Positions 44,845-55,345 of a stretch of 64,000 bases of DNA are shown piece after piece. Source of the DNA: JADLHS01 sp039806955 (GTDB taxonomy: Bacteria; Verrucomicrobiota; Verrucomicrobiia; Limisphaerales; JADLHS01); assembly GCA_039806955.1 (NCBI GenBank), contig JBDHQI010000002.1, positions 147,199 to 211,198 of the forward strand. Direction: 5' to 3'. Numbering within the stretch: position 1 is the first letter of the stretch; every line of letters begins with the position of its first letter. A program made the translations under genes and the position numbers. The notes beneath the pieces were generated by a model that saw only the letters and a program-made list of their open reading frames with translations, was not told where the DNA came from and did not search any database.

Positions 44845-46428
44845 ATGAAGGATGCGGGTAAAATGAAAACTTCACTTCGTCCGAAGAAATGGCTCCCGGG
44901 AATTTCTGTTTCACTGTTCCTTGCCGCATTGTTTCTGTTCCCGTGGGCAGTCACCAACGTCAGCGCAAAACCAAGACCAATGGCGCCACCGTGGCCGTCG
45001 TTGGGATTGCTTTCACGCGAGGGTTTTGACCAGCCCTATGGTTTTGCGACCAACCAAGTGATTGATTCCACGATCTGGACGGAAAGTTGGTCCGGCTGGA
45101 ATTTGAATCGGCAAGGCGCATTGGTGACACCGTGGATTGTGCCGATGGTCGTCTCAAATGCCTTTCGGGTTGAACCGGAACGTGGCGCGTATCGGTTGTG
45201 GTATCGTCCCGATTACAGCAGTGGAACGGGCGCAGGCCAGCCTGCCACTTTGCTGACCTTGGCGACGATACAAGGCAACACGGAATTGGTTTGGTGGTCG
45301 TTGGTGGTCACTCTGGATGGGCGCGAAGTTCACTTGATTTGTCAGACTGAGAATGGCGCGGAATCCTGCCTGCAAACCGAAGTAAATTGGGAAGCAGGAA
45401 GCTGGCACTTGTTGACGGTTGGGTTTACGCCGACGAACAGCGCGCTGTTCATAGACGATCAGCTTCAAGCAGTCGGTGAAGGATTGGCGGTGATTCCCAG
45501 CGAACTTGCTTCTTACACGCGACTGGTCGTTGGGAGCACGCTCGCCGGTGATTTGCCGGCTCAAGGCCAGATCGAGGAATTCGCCATTTTCTCAGGCCGC
45601 AAGCGGATGCAGCAGGTGATGGGCAATGTGTTTGGCCTGAGTGTGGATTGGGAAATTGGGATTTACTACAACTCACTCTCCAAGACAGCGGCTCTTGGCC
45701 CCATTTCAGAGGAAGAAATTGCCATACGAGCGGCGCTGGCAGCCCAGCGGAGAGCGGAACGCGAAGCATTGGGAATCGCCGAAGAACTTGGCGGTGGAAT
45801 GGAGATGATGCTGATGAGCGGGCCAACCGCGATCTGTGTCACCAATTCACGCCTCTACATCACCAATACGATTGCGTGGTTTGATACCAACGCGCTATGG
45901 ACCGTCCAGTTTGACGTGCAAGGCACAAACAGTCCGGTGGACATTTTCGGCACGACCGATTTAAGCGGCACGAACTGGTTTTATCTGGAGCGTGGGCCCA
46001 GTTGCGCCACGTATCAATACACCAACCAAGCTCCTGAACAGACTTACTACATCTTGGGCGATTCGACCGTAGATTCTGACGGTGACGGATTGCCGGACGC
46101 CTATGAGAAATTGATTTCGCATAGCGATCCGTACACACCGACTTTCCTGGACAGCGATGGTGACGGGTTATCTGACGCATGGGAATTGGCGAACGGCTAC
46201 AACCCGACCCAAGCCGACACTGATGGCAACGGAATCCCGGATGGTTACGAGGACAAAGATGGCGACGGGTTGGCGAACCTGATGGAAACGGCCTTTGCCG
46301 GTAATCCGAGCGTGTTCAACCTCAACTGGCGGCAGGACGCCGATGGCGCCGGAATTCCCGACAGCATTAGTGCTGTTGCGGATGCACCACCCTTTGTGAC
46401 CACTTTCGACAAGTGCCCGTTGCCCTGA
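44845..46428 (+). CDS. Exported LamG-like protein with calcium-binding repeats
   Basis: A 527-residue protein with a signal peptide (GISVSLFLAALFLFPWAVTNVSA). A LamG/concanavalin-like beta-sandwich follows (about residues 60-250; NWEAGSWHLLTVGFTPTNSALFIDDQ). After a linker come thrombospondin type-3-like repeats (DSDGDGLPDAYE, DSDGDGLSDAWELANGYNPTQADTDGNGIPDG, DKDGDGLANLMETAFAGNP). It ends 21 bp before the Rhs gene and is most likely in the same mRNA. It may help display or anchor the Rhs protein; this is inferred. Alternative start at 44863. Confidence 0.82.
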   Translation: MKDAGKMKTSLRPKKWLPGISVSLFLAALFLFPWAVTNVSAKPRPMAPPWPSLGLLSREGFDQPYGFATNQVIDSTIWTESWSGWNLNRQGALVTPWIVPMVVSNAFRVEPERGAYRLWYRPDYSSGTGAGQPATLLTLATIQGNTELVWWSLVVTLDGREVHLICQTENGAESCLQTEVNWEAGSWHLLTVGFTPTNSALFIDDQLQAVGEGLAVIPSELASYTRLVVGSTLAGDLPAQGQIEEFAIFSGRKRMQQVMGNVFGLSVDWEIGIYYNSLSKTAALGPISEEEIAIRAALAAQRRAEREALGIAEELGGGMEMMLMSGPTAICVTNSRLYITNTIAWFDTNALWTVQFDVQGTNSPVDIFGTTDLSGTNWFYLERGPSCATYQYTNQAPEQTYYILGDSTVDSDGDGLPDAYEKLISHSDPYTPTFLDSDGDGLSDAWELANGYNPTQADTDGNGIPDGYEDKDGDGLANLMETAFAGNPSVFNLNWRQDADGAGIPDSISAVADAPPFVTTFDKCPLP

Positions 46429-46449
46429 TAACCGACTAACCCACCTCCC

Positions 46450-49400
46450 ATGATCTTAAATATGAAATCTCTTTTCTTTGGGTGTCGGCGCGCAACCATG
46501 ACCGCGATGGTGCTGTTGACCGGAGCACAGTTTGCGTTGGCACAAGCGCCGGGCAATAACGGAGCCCCCAGTTCGCAAGTGCAAAGCGAGGCTGGTGCCC
46601 TCATCAGTCAGCGGGCCGAACACAAGACCGATCTGTTTACGGGTAGTTTTGGTTACTCCGTGCCCATTGTTGGTGCGCCGGGGCGCAGTGGCAGCGAGCC
46701 GGGGCTGGCGCTGGTGTATTCCTCCAGCGGCGACAACGGCTGGTGTGGTCAGGGCTGGTCCTTGGAAATCGGGTACATTGAACGCAACACCAAGGATGGC
46801 TTTCCGATTCTTTATGATGCTTCGTCGCCTCCGTTGCCGATCAGGCAATATGACCCGGCGAAGGGCTTCATTCTGAATTTGTTTGGCCGGCAGACGAAAT
46901 TGCTGACGAACAGCGCGAGCGAATATCGCGCCGAAGTGGACACGGATTTTCTGCGCTGCCAGTTCGACACCACCAACAATCGTTGGGATGTTTATGACAA
47001 GAGCGGTACGCTCTATCGCTTTGGTTACACTGCCCGTGTGATAAATCCCAACTCCGGTTGGTCGGCGAATCATACCGGAACGTTCCGTTGGGCCTTGGAA
47101 GAAATGATCACCGCGACTGGTGAACGCACGACAATCACCTACCAGACCTTTTCGTCCGCTGATCCAGGCACCGTACGGGTGCATTATCCAGATGTGATTT
47201 CTTACAACGGTCACACCAACTGGAACGGTTACAGTGCCAATCAAGCACCGACGCACACGATTCAATTCGGACTGCAACCGCGCACGGACACGCGAATTTC
47301 CTATCGCTCAGGCTTTCGCGTCGTGCAACACATGCGGTTGACCAACATTGTCTGTCAAGCCGACGGCCAGAACGTGCGTCGTTACGCGTTGGAATATGAT
47401 TACTCTCCGGCGACCAAACGCTCATTGTTGGCCCGCGTGCGCACCTTCGGCGCGGATAATTCCTCGGAACTGCCGGTGCAATCCTTTCAATATCAGGACA
47501 AGCCCTTAACCTTTGCTCCTAAGGTGCCGTGGAAGAACATGTCCCTGGCTGGTTCAAGCATCTGCTGCATTATCGAGCGTGACGGTTTCGGCAACGCAAC
47601 CAAGGACGTGTTCGATCTCGACGGCGACGGCCTCCCCGACCGGGTGCGCTGGGATAATTCAACCACCCCCGACCGTTACCTGTTGCAACGCAACCTGGGC
47701 CCGGCGACCAGTGGCACCGAAGGGAACTTTGCCACGACGGATTACTCCTTCGGTCCGACCTCCAGCGGTAATTTTTCCGCCGATGACCCCGCTTGGGCGG
47801 CGCTCAACTCCACCCGGGTTCGCCTGATGGACATCAACGGCGATGGGCTGCCGGATCGCGTTGGCGACGATTGGACCTACATGAACGTCGGCACACCGCC
47901 TTACAATCACTTCGGCGTGAAAGCTAACACTGGTAGTGGCTTTAGTGCTGATCAAACCTGGCCGGTGGAAGTGCAAAGCAGTTCCTTTTATTACGCGATT
48001 GACTCATTGACCGATACCATCAGTGCGGGCCGCACCAGCTTGTTCGACCTCAACGGCGATGGCATTCCCGACCGGGTGATGATGCCGTTGAACGCGCCCT
48101 ACACGAATTTATACGCGCAGTTCGGCACCGGAACTGGATTTAGCGCCGTGCGCCGGTACCCTTACAGCAGTCAAGGTGGTGAAAGCAGCGTCCTCTGGTC
48201 GGGCATTGAAGGCTTATATTCTCACATGGTGGACATCAACGGCGATGGGCTGATTGATCGGGTGATGTTGCCACGCAATCCCGGCACCGGCAACGCGGTG
48301 CAGGACTCGACGTTGAACAAGTTCGTCGTCATGTTCAACAACGGCTACTCCTTTGAGCAACAGGATTGGTTCGGGGTATCTCCGCAAAATCCGGCGTTGC
48401 AAATCGGCTACGCGAACGTGCAAAAGTTTCCGTGGGTAGGCTTGCTCGACATCACCGGCGATGGATTGCCTGACCGGGTGATGCCAAAACAATCTGACAG
48501 CACTAAAACCACCTGGCTGCTTTACCGTAACAACGGTTCGGGTTTCGATACCGTCTCCAACGAAATCAGCGGCATTGACATTCAGAACGCCGCCAACGTG
48601 AACAACGAGAACTGGTATGGCCTGTATGGGGTTGGTGACGCACGCATGAACTTCGTCAACGGCCAGACCATCACGGCCATGATTGACATCAATGGCGATG
48701 GTTTGCTGGATCGTGTCATGGCGGATTATCCCTTCGCCAACAATCCGTTTAACCCGTCACTGGTGACCAACATTCTCTGGGTGCAAACCAACTCCGGTCC
48801 CTACCCGGATTTGATGAAGGCTGCCAGCAATGGCATCGGTGGCGTCCTTACTGTCGCTTACAAACCTTCCACCAGTTGGGACAATCGCAAGGACCCGACC
48901 GACGTAAACTCCGGCAAGTCGTTGCCGTTCCCCATCCAAACTGTTTCAGCGGTCACGGGAAATGATGGGGTTAATACCAACCGCAGCACCACCTACGTTT
49001 ATGAAGGCGGTTTCTATGATGGCAATCGGCGTGAATTCGCGGGTTTTGCCAAAGTGACGGAAACCGACCCGGCCAATCGCAAGCAGGTCTATTTTTATCA
49101 TCAAGGCGGTGGGCAGGACCGCATGGCAATAGGTGGAACAACGGATGGCACGAATGCGGTGGCACAATTCAATCAGCCAAGTGGCGTCGCGCGGGACGGT
49201 TCGGGCAATTTGTATGTGGCAGATACCGCCAATCATGTGATCCGAAGAATCACTCCGGCGGGAGTGGTAACCACCATCGCGGGCAGCCCAGGAATTTCAG
49301 GGACCACTGATGCCGCTGGATTGTCCGCACGTTTCAATCGTCCCACCAGTTTGATCTTCACGGGAGGCTTTCTCTATGTGGCCGACACGGACAACCATTC

Positions 49401-52400
49401 CATTCGCCTTATCCAACTTAGCAATACTAATGTTACTACTTTTGCCGGAAGCAGCGGTGTGGCTGGAAGCACGGATGCCAGCCCATTCACTTCGGCCCGA
49501 TTTTATCGGCCCTCAGGACTGACGTTTAACTCGGCAGGCACAGAATTGTATGTGGCCGACACGGGCAATCACACCATCCGCAGGTTGTCGGGATCGGGCA
49601 TGACCACCATTGGTGGCGTGGGAATTCCCGGAAGCACTGATAACCCGCCTCGCTTCAATCATCCGACTGGTGTCGCGGCAGCCGGCTCAATTATCTATGT
49701 CGCGGATACGGACAATCACACGCTTCGTTGGTTTACCATCGGCGCAACGACCATCAACACTCTGGCCGGAAGCGCCGGCAATCCCGGGAGTGCGGACGGC
49801 AGTGCGGCTTCCGCCCGCTTCAACCGCCCGGCAGGATTGGCCATCAATACCACCGGCCCGGAACTTTACGTGGCGGATTCCGGCAACCATACCGTTCGCA
49901 AAGTTGCGAGTTCGGTGACGACCATTGCCGGTCGGCCCGGCAATGGCGGCAATGCAGATGGCGTGGGCACCAACGCCTTCTTCAATACTCCCTCCGGCCT
50001 GACCTTGGACACCGCCAGCGGCACCGTGTTTGTCGCCGACACCCAAAATCACCTGATTCGCAGAGGCACGCCGTCGGGAAGTGTTCTGGCCGTCACGAAT
50101 TTCGTCGGGAGCGTGTCGGCTTGGGGCGAATACGCGGACTCCGGCAGCTTTGCCAAACGCGGGATGCCTTATCGCGTTGAAACCTATGGCAACGACACCA
50201 ATCTCTATCACGTCGTCGTTAACCAGGTGGATCAATTCGGCTTGGGGAACGGACGCTGGTTTCCGTTCATCCACCAGACGTTTAACTACGATTATCCCGG
50301 TGGCGGCATACCGCGCATTACGGCCACTCGTTTTGGTTACAACTTCAGTAATGGTAATCTCACCAACCAGATTGTTTATGGGGAAGTCACCAACCCAAAC
50401 CTTGCCAGTTTGGCTGCACCAACGGATGTGGATGCCTCGGATACGCAATATCACCATACCAGTTACGCGGCGATCTCCGGCAACACGAACATTCTCAATC
50501 TGCCGGACACACTCAAACTGACCTCTGATGCAGCGGGTAGCAGTATCGTCCGGGAACAGAAATTCACCTACAACGCCAACAGCGGCACGGTGGCACTGGA
50601 ACTCAACCGTATCTGTGCCGGTCAATACGCCACCAACCGCTTTGCGGATTATGATGAGTTTGGTTTGCCCACTCTCCTCGTGAATCCGGTCGGAGTGCAA
50701 ACCAAGATCAGCGCCTTCGATGCTTTGCACATTTACCCGAATGTCACACGGCTGCGTGTCTCGCCCGGCTCAGACTCAGGGAATGACCACATCACCTATA
50801 CCACCAACGACGTGCGTTCCGGTGCGGTGACAGATGTTACCGATCCGATGGGCGTTTCGGTGCATACCACTTACGATGTGTTTTTCCGCCCTACGCAAAC
50901 GGACAAGACGCCGGTGGGCGGTTCAGCCGTTTGGATGCGCAAGACCAGCTACGCGCCATTTGCCATCATCGCTTCCGGCAATGCCACAAACTTTGTTCAC
51001 ACGCAAATCAACGACGGGGTGGATGCGGCCAATGGCGTTGAAAGCCGCACCTACTTCGACGGCTGGGGACGGCCAATCCAAACCCGCCACGAAGCCGAGT
51101 CCGGTAATTATCGAGTCATCTCCACCGCGTACGATGAACGCGGCGAAGCATTTTTGACGACGTGGCCGCGCTTCGAAGCGAACATCGCCTTCGTCAAACC
51201 CACAGCGCAACCCGCCACATTCGCTGGCTTCGATGCTGCGGGACGCGTCGCGCAAACTCGTACCCGAGTAGAAGCCACGTTCAATGGCAATGGCGCGTTC
51301 TCTGGTAAAAGTGACAGTATCGGCGACGCCAACTCGCCTCTTGCCCCTCGCCTCTTCGTCTACACCAACGGTGGCGATCCGTGGTGGAATATCATCACCG
51401 ACGAAGATGGCAAGGTGCGCCGCTACCAACTGGATGCCTATGGGCGCAACCGGCAGGTTCAGGAAGTGGACGGTGCCAACACGTATCTGACGTCATTCAA
51501 ATATGACTTGGCGGGAAACCTCACCCAAATCACCAATCATGTCGGCGAAGTCATTTCCTATGGGCACGATGATTTGGGCAACGTGGTCGCAATGGCGGAC
51601 CCGCACTTGGGCTATCAGACAAATCGCTACGACTTCGGCGGACGGATTCGCGAGCAGATGGACGGCAAGGGCCAGAAAATCGTTTTCACCTACGGGGCAA
51701 CGTTAAGTCGTCTCAGCTTGAAGCAGGTGTACAACGCCGCCGCACAATTGGTTTCCACCGCGAGTTATACTTACGATTCCGGGGACATCAGCCACACGGT
51801 TTACAAGGGGCAGTTATTTCAAATCACCGACAGCGAAGGCTGGGAAAAGAACGGGTATGACACTCGCGGGCGACTGATTCGCGCGACCCGCCATCTCCAT
51901 CTGAACAATCAGGAATACGCCACGCGCTTCACTTTCAATGACGGAGACCGAGTCGCTTCCATTTTGTATCCCAACTCCGGGCCGACGATCACCAACGAGT
52001 ATCACGCCGGAGGTAGCCTCTTTCGCGTCTCCCGCAGCGGTTACACGTACTACACCGCGCCAGCCGCAGGCTTCGACGAATTCGGCAAGGCGCTGCAATT
52101 TTCCTTTGGCAACACCCTCACTACCACGCGAAGCAACTATCCGCTGTCCAAACGACTTTACTCGCTTGCCACGCCAGGGGTGTTCACTCGTGAATACCGT
52201 TATAGCGCAGCGGGCGACGTGACGTTCCTGAAAGGTTCTGGTCTGGCCGATACCACCGTCGCCTATGACAACCTGCACCGCATCAAAACCTACACCGGCC
52301 TGAGCGGCAGCTATAATTACGATGCCGTCGGCAACCTCACCACGCACATTGAAAGCGGCGTTGCCACAAACTTCGCTTACGGCAGCGTTCGCAAGCAGGC

Positions 52401-53796
52401 CGTAAAGTCGGCTTTTGGCAAATCCTATCTTTACGACAAAGGCGGCAACATGGTGGTGCGCCGTGGTGGCACGACCAATTCACAGGCGCTCGAATATAAT
52501 GCGGAGAACCGTTTAACTCGCTTCTCGGAAGTGGGTCGGACGGCGGTGGAATTTGCTTACGCCGCTGGTGGTGCGCGGCTCTGGCGACGCTCGTACGTCA
52601 CCAGCACCAACAGCCCCAAACTGCAAATCTGGATTGGCAGTCATTACGAGGAAAAGGATGGGGAGGAGTTGTTCCATGTATTTGCAGGTGGGCAACGCAT
52701 TTGTACGTTTGAACGCGATTCCATTCTGAATGGCGGCAGCGGGACGGGCACAAACTACGTTGGTTATTACTACCATCAAGATCATCTCGGTTCGTCCAGT
52801 GTGTTGAGCGACTACGCAGGCAGCTTGAAGGAACTAAGCGTGTGGTATCCGTTCGGGCGCACGCAAACGAACAACCCGACTGCCGCATTCAAAGTTTCCA
52901 ATAAATTTACCGGCCAGGTACAGGATGAAGAAACTGGCCTCTACTATTACAACGCCCGCTATTATGACCCGGAGTTGGGGCGCTTCATCCAACCCGACAC
53001 GATCATCCCCGATCTTAGCAATCCCCAGAGTTTCAATCGCTATGCCTACGTGCTGAATAATCCGCTGCGGTTGACCGATCCGACCGGGCACGAGCCGGAG
53101 GACGATGATTTCGATGTGCCGATGACGATGGGCGCTGCCCACGCCGCGATGCGGCAGTCTGCTGGGGGCGAATCGGCGCGGCTTTATGACAAGAACGTCG
53201 CGTCGGCACACATGATGGCGGGTGGTTTACGAGCCGGGATGGAAATGAACCCGGTGGTGGGTGGATTCAACTCCGCCTATCAAGTTACCACCGGCAAGGA
53301 TGCGATTGATGCACACAAACTCACAACCAAAGAGCGCGCCTTCTCGGGCGTTGATGTGGGCCTGCAAGGAGCGGGCAAGGTAGTCAAAGTGGGGGCTGCA
53401 GTCGGGACAGCAGTCGTAACGGCAAAAATGTTGGAAGGCGCGGCAGATGCGCGAAAAGTGGCCAACGCTACTGATAATATTCTCGATGCTTACAAGGGCA
53501 TCATCATTCGGAATGCACATCTGGCAGGTAAAAAGCACCCTGTGACAGGAATTCCATTCGACAAGGCTGGATTTCCAGATTTTTCAAAGGTGATGAAAAA
53601 GGAGGTGAAAATTAAATTTACGGGAGATAGGAAAGCTGATTTCGCTGTAGCCAATCAAGCGGCGGGATTCAAAAAGGGGACACCAGAAGGCTTCACATGG
53701 CATCACCACCAGGATGGAACGACCATGCAACTGGTCCCATCCGAAATCCACTCAAAAACTGGCCACACTGGGGGCTTCTCCAAGCCGCGCGAATAG
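46450..53796 (+). CDS. Giant SpvB/FG-GAP/NHL/Rhs polymorphic toxin with WHH-type HNH nuclease end
   Basis: A 2448-residue exported protein. After a signal peptide (TMTAMVLLTGAQFALA) comes an SpvB-like domain (GYSVPIVGAPGRSGSEPGLA). Six FG-GAP/VCBS-type units of the form DINGDGLPDRV follow (~residues 387-760), then about six NHL repeats (LYVADTANHVIRRI; ~895-1208), RHS/YD repeats (~1470-2160) and the Rhs core end (GLYYYNARYYDPELGRFIQP, then LTDPTGHEP at ~2215). The last ~230 residues are a variable tip that ends in TWHHHQDGTTMQLVP and GHTGG, the signature of WHH HNH/endonuclease VII toxins. The shell resembles Tc-toxin B/C proteins. The putative immunity genes follow directly. Confidence 0.92.
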   Translation: MILNMKSLFFGCRRATMTAMVLLTGAQFALAQAPGNNGAPSSQVQSEAGALISQRAEHKTDLFTGSFGYSVPIVGAPGRSGSEPGLALVYSSSGDNGWCGQGWSLEIGYIERNTKDGFPILYDASSPPLPIRQYDPAKGFILNLFGRQTKLLTNSASEYRAEVDTDFLRCQFDTTNNRWDVYDKSGTLYRFGYTARVINPNSGWSANHTGTFRWALEEMITATGERTTITYQTFSSADPGTVRVHYPDVISYNGHTNWNGYSANQAPTHTIQFGLQPRTDTRISYRSGFRVVQHMRLTNIVCQADGQNVRRYALEYDYSPATKRSLLARVRTFGADNSSELPVQSFQYQDKPLTFAPKVPWKNMSLAGSSICCIIERDGFGNATKDVFDLDGDGLPDRVRWDNSTTPDRYLLQRNLGPATSGTEGNFATTDYSFGPTSSGNFSADDPAWAALNSTRVRLMDINGDGLPDRVGDDWTYMNVGTPPYNHFGVKANTGSGFSADQTWPVEVQSSSFYYAIDSLTDTISAGRTSLFDLNGDGIPDRVMMPLNAPYTNLYAQFGTGTGFSAVRRYPYSSQGGESSVLWSGIEGLYSHMVDINGDGLIDRVMLPRNPGTGNAVQDSTLNKFVVMFNNGYSFEQQDWFGVSPQNPALQIGYANVQKFPWVGLLDITGDGLPDRVMPKQSDSTKTTWLLYRNNGSGFDTVSNEISGIDIQNAANVNNENWYGLYGVGDARMNFVNGQTITAMIDINGDGLLDRVMADYPFANNPFNPSLVTNILWVQTNSGPYPDLMKAASNGIGGVLTVAYKPSTSWDNRKDPTDVNSGKSLPFPIQTVSAVTGNDGVNTNRSTTYVYEGGFYDGNRREFAGFAKVTETDPANRKQVYFYHQGGGQDRMAIGGTTDGTNAVAQFNQPSGVARDGSGNLYVADTANHVIRRITPAGVVTTIAGSPGISGTTDAAGLSARFNRPTSLIFTGGFLYVADTDNHSIRLIQLSNTNVTTFAGSSGVAGSTDASPFTSARFYRPSGLTFNSAGTELYVADTGNHTIRRLSGSGMTTIGGVGIPGSTDNPPRFNHPTGVAAAGSIIYVADTDNHTLRWFTIGATTINTLAGSAGNPGSADGSAASARFNRPAGLAINTTGPELYVADSGNHTVRKVASSVTTIAGRPGNGGNADGVGTNAFFNTPSGLTLDTASGTVFVADTQNHLIRRGTPSGSVLAVTNFVGSVSAWGEYADSGSFAKRGMPYRVETYGNDTNLYHVVVNQVDQFGLGNGRWFPFIHQTFNYDYPGGGIPRITATRFGYNFSNGNLTNQIVYGEVTNPNLASLAAPTDVDASDTQYHHTSYAAISGNTNILNLPDTLKLTSDAAGSSIVREQKFTYNANSGTVALELNRICAGQYATNRFADYDEFGLPTLLVNPVGVQTKISAFDALHIYPNVTRLRVSPGSDSGNDHITYTTNDVRSGAVTDVTDPMGVSVHTTYDVFFRPTQTDKTPVGGSAVWMRKTSYAPFAIIASGNATNFVHTQINDGVDAANGVESRTYFDGWGRPIQTRHEAESGNYRVISTAYDERGEAFLTTWPRFEANIAFVKPTAQPATFAGFDAAGRVAQTRTRVEATFNGNGAFSGKSDSIGDANSPLAPRLFVYTNGGDPWWNIITDEDGKVRRYQLDAYGRNRQVQEVDGANTYLTSFKYDLAGNLTQITNHVGEVISYGHDDLGNVVAMADPHLGYQTNRYDFGGRIREQMDGKGQKIVFTYGATLSRLSLKQVYNAAAQLVSTASYTYDSGDISHTVYKGQLFQITDSEGWEKNGYDTRGRLIRATRHLHLNNQEYATRFTFNDGDRVASILYPNSGPTITNEYHAGGSLFRVSRSGYTYYTAPAAGFDEFGKALQFSFGNTLTTTRSNYPLSKRLYSLATPGVFTREYRYSAAGDVTFLKGSGLADTTVAYDNLHRIKTYTGLSGSYNYDAVGNLTTHIESGVATNFAYGSVRKQAVKSAFGKSYLYDKGGNMVVRRGGTTNSQALEYNAENRLTRFSEVGRTAVEFAYAAGGARLWRRSYVTSTNSPKLQIWIGSHYEEKDGEELFHVFAGGQRICTFERDSILNGGSGTGTNYVGYYYHQDHLGSSSVLSDYAGSLKELSVWYPFGRTQTNNPTAAFKVSNKFTGQVQDEETGLYYYNARYYDPELGRFIQPDTIIPDLSNPQSFNRYAYVLNNPLRLTDPTGHEPEDDDFDVPMTMGAAHAAMRQSAGGESARLYDKNVASAHMMAGGLRAGMEMNPVVGGFNSAYQVTTGKDAIDAHKLTTKERAFSGVDVGLQGAGKVVKVGAAVGTAVVTAKMLEGAADARKVANATDNILDAYKGIIIRNAHLAGKKHPVTGIPFDKAGFPDFSKVMKKEVKIKFTGDRKADFAVANQAAGFKKGTPEGFTWHHHQDGTTMQLVPSEIHSKTGHTGGFSKPRE

Positions 53797-53809
53797 ATAT
53801 TATCCAATC

Positions 53810-54550
53810 ATGCTTACAGAAATCATTGGTTCAAACGCGCCAATTTCTCCAGATGAAATTGAAAAATTTGAAAAGCGATGGAAACTGAAGTTGCCGGGAA
53901 GTTATCGGGCTTTTCTATTGAAGAATAATGGTGGTCGGCCACATCCGGCTGTGTTTCCCATTTCTGGCATGCAGAACAATCCGGTCGGTGAAATTCAAGT
54001 GTTCTTCGGATTAAACGCCAAGATCAAGTCGTCCGATCTTAACTGGAATCTCGAAAACCTCGGCGTTCCGCAACCGGAGGGTGTATTTCCGATTGCTTGT
54101 ACCGCAGGAGCGGATTTTGTCTGCATTAACACTCGCGAAGGTGGTCGCATCCTTTTCTGGGATAGGATGGCCTGTTGGGGCAAGGGGAAATGGAGTGCCA
54201 AAGATTTCTATCTGGTGGCTAACGATTTTGACGAACTGATCGCCAAACTGCACGAAACAATTCCTGAGAACGAGTCGGAAACTGAGCGCATTCTCCGCAC
54301 AGATGATTTCGATGGGTTGGTGCGCCTGTTGGACTCCGGCTACGAAATCGAAACGAGTGATGAGTACGGACGAACCCTCATTGAGCAAGCCGCTATCGCG
54401 GGGCGGCCTGCGATGATTTGGCTACTCCACGAGCGAGGAGCCAGGCTGCGAAGTGCTTTGCAACTCGCAGAACAGAACTTGGAGTTTTTTCCAGAACACC
54501 AGGCCACGGTAGATGTTTTGAGGGAATTGAAATCGCGTACCGGCAAGTGA
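53810..54550 (+). CDS. SUKH (SMI1/KNR4)-ankyrin protein, putative immunity 1
   Basis: A 246-residue protein starting 13 bases after the Rhs stop. Residues 1-150 form a SUKH domain (SPDEIEKFEKRWKLKLPGSY, LKNNGGRP, FWDRMACWGKGKW). Residues ~160-240 look like two ankyrin repeats (DDFDGLVRLLDSGYEIETSD and RTLIEQAAIAGRPAMIWLLH). SUKH proteins are well-known immunity partners of polymorphic nuclease toxins. The longer frame from 53714 lies inside the Rhs gene, so the ATG at 53810 is chosen. Confidence 0.88.
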   Translation: MLTEIIGSNAPISPDEIEKFEKRWKLKLPGSYRAFLLKNNGGRPHPAVFPISGMQNNPVGEIQVFFGLNAKIKSSDLNWNLENLGVPQPEGVFPIACTAGADFVCINTREGGRILFWDRMACWGKGKWSAKDFYLVANDFDELIAKLHETIPENESETERILRTDDFDGLVRLLDSGYEIETSDEYGRTLIEQAAIAGRPAMIWLLHERGARLRSALQLAEQNLEFFPEHQATVDVLRELKSRTGK

Positions 54551-54577
54551 ACTGATTCAGCTTTTGTTATTCAGTTC

Positions 54578-55318
54578 ATGCTGAAAGACATCATCCATTC
54601 AAACGATCCCATCTCTCCGGATGAAATTGGAGATTTTGAAAAACGATGGGGCTTGAAATTGCCAAAGAGCTATCGGACATTTTTGCTGAAGAACAATGGC
54701 GGTAGGCCCGTTCCCAATACGTTTCCCATTGTGGGTATGCAAAATAATCCAGCAGGCATGATCGCAGAATTCTTCGGACTTAAGACATCTGTTCTCACTG
54801 AAGACCTTAACTGGATTCTTGAGAACCTTGGTGTTCCGCAGCCCGAGGGGTTGCTTCCGATCGCTCGTACATCTGGAATTGATTTCGTTTGTATCAGCAC
54901 CAAAGAAGCAGGACGCGTCGTTTTTTGGGACCGGATGGCGTGCTGGGGTAAAGACAATTGGTCTCCGTCAGATTTCTATCCCGTCGCGGAAGATTTCGAC
55001 GACCTCCTTTCCAAACTCTACGAATACGTACCGGAGGATGAATCGGAAATCGAAAGAATACTTCGCACCGACGACCTCGACGGCATGGTGCGTCTTTTAG
55101 ATTCCGGCTTCTCCATTGAAACTGTTGATGAGAATGAATGTACGCCCATTGAAAGAGCAGCGATCAAGGCCAGACCCGCAATGATTCAACTGCTATTTGA
55201 AAGAGGTGCCAAATTGCGAAACGCCTTGCAGTATGCGGAGCAAAATTTGGAGTTCTTTCCGAAGCACAAGACGACTGTTGATCTTTTGAAGGAATTGGAA
55301 TCGCGTGCCGACAAGTGA
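54578..55318 (+). CDS. SUKH (SMI1/KNR4)-ankyrin protein, putative immunity 2
   Basis: Exactly the same length (246 residues) as the upstream gene and about two thirds identical by eye over its whole length, with the same SUKH-ankyrin layout. The 27-bp spacers before this gene (54551-54577) and after it (55319-55345) are nearly identical, showing a tandem duplication of a ~768-bp unit. Differences cluster in the middle of the SUKH domain and the ankyrin loops, which might give specificity for different toxin tips. Confidence 0.87.
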   Translation: MLKDIIHSNDPISPDEIGDFEKRWGLKLPKSYRTFLLKNNGGRPVPNTFPIVGMQNNPAGMIAEFFGLKTSVLTEDLNWILENLGVPQPEGLLPIARTSGIDFVCISTKEAGRVVFWDRMACWGKDNWSPSDFYPVAEDFDDLLSKLYEYVPEDESEIERILRTDDLDGMVRLLDSGFSIETVDENECTPIERAAIKARPAMIQLLFERGAKLRNALQYAEQNLEFFPKHKTTVDLLKELESRADK

Positions 55319-55345
55319 ACCGATTCAGCTTCTATTATTCAGTTC

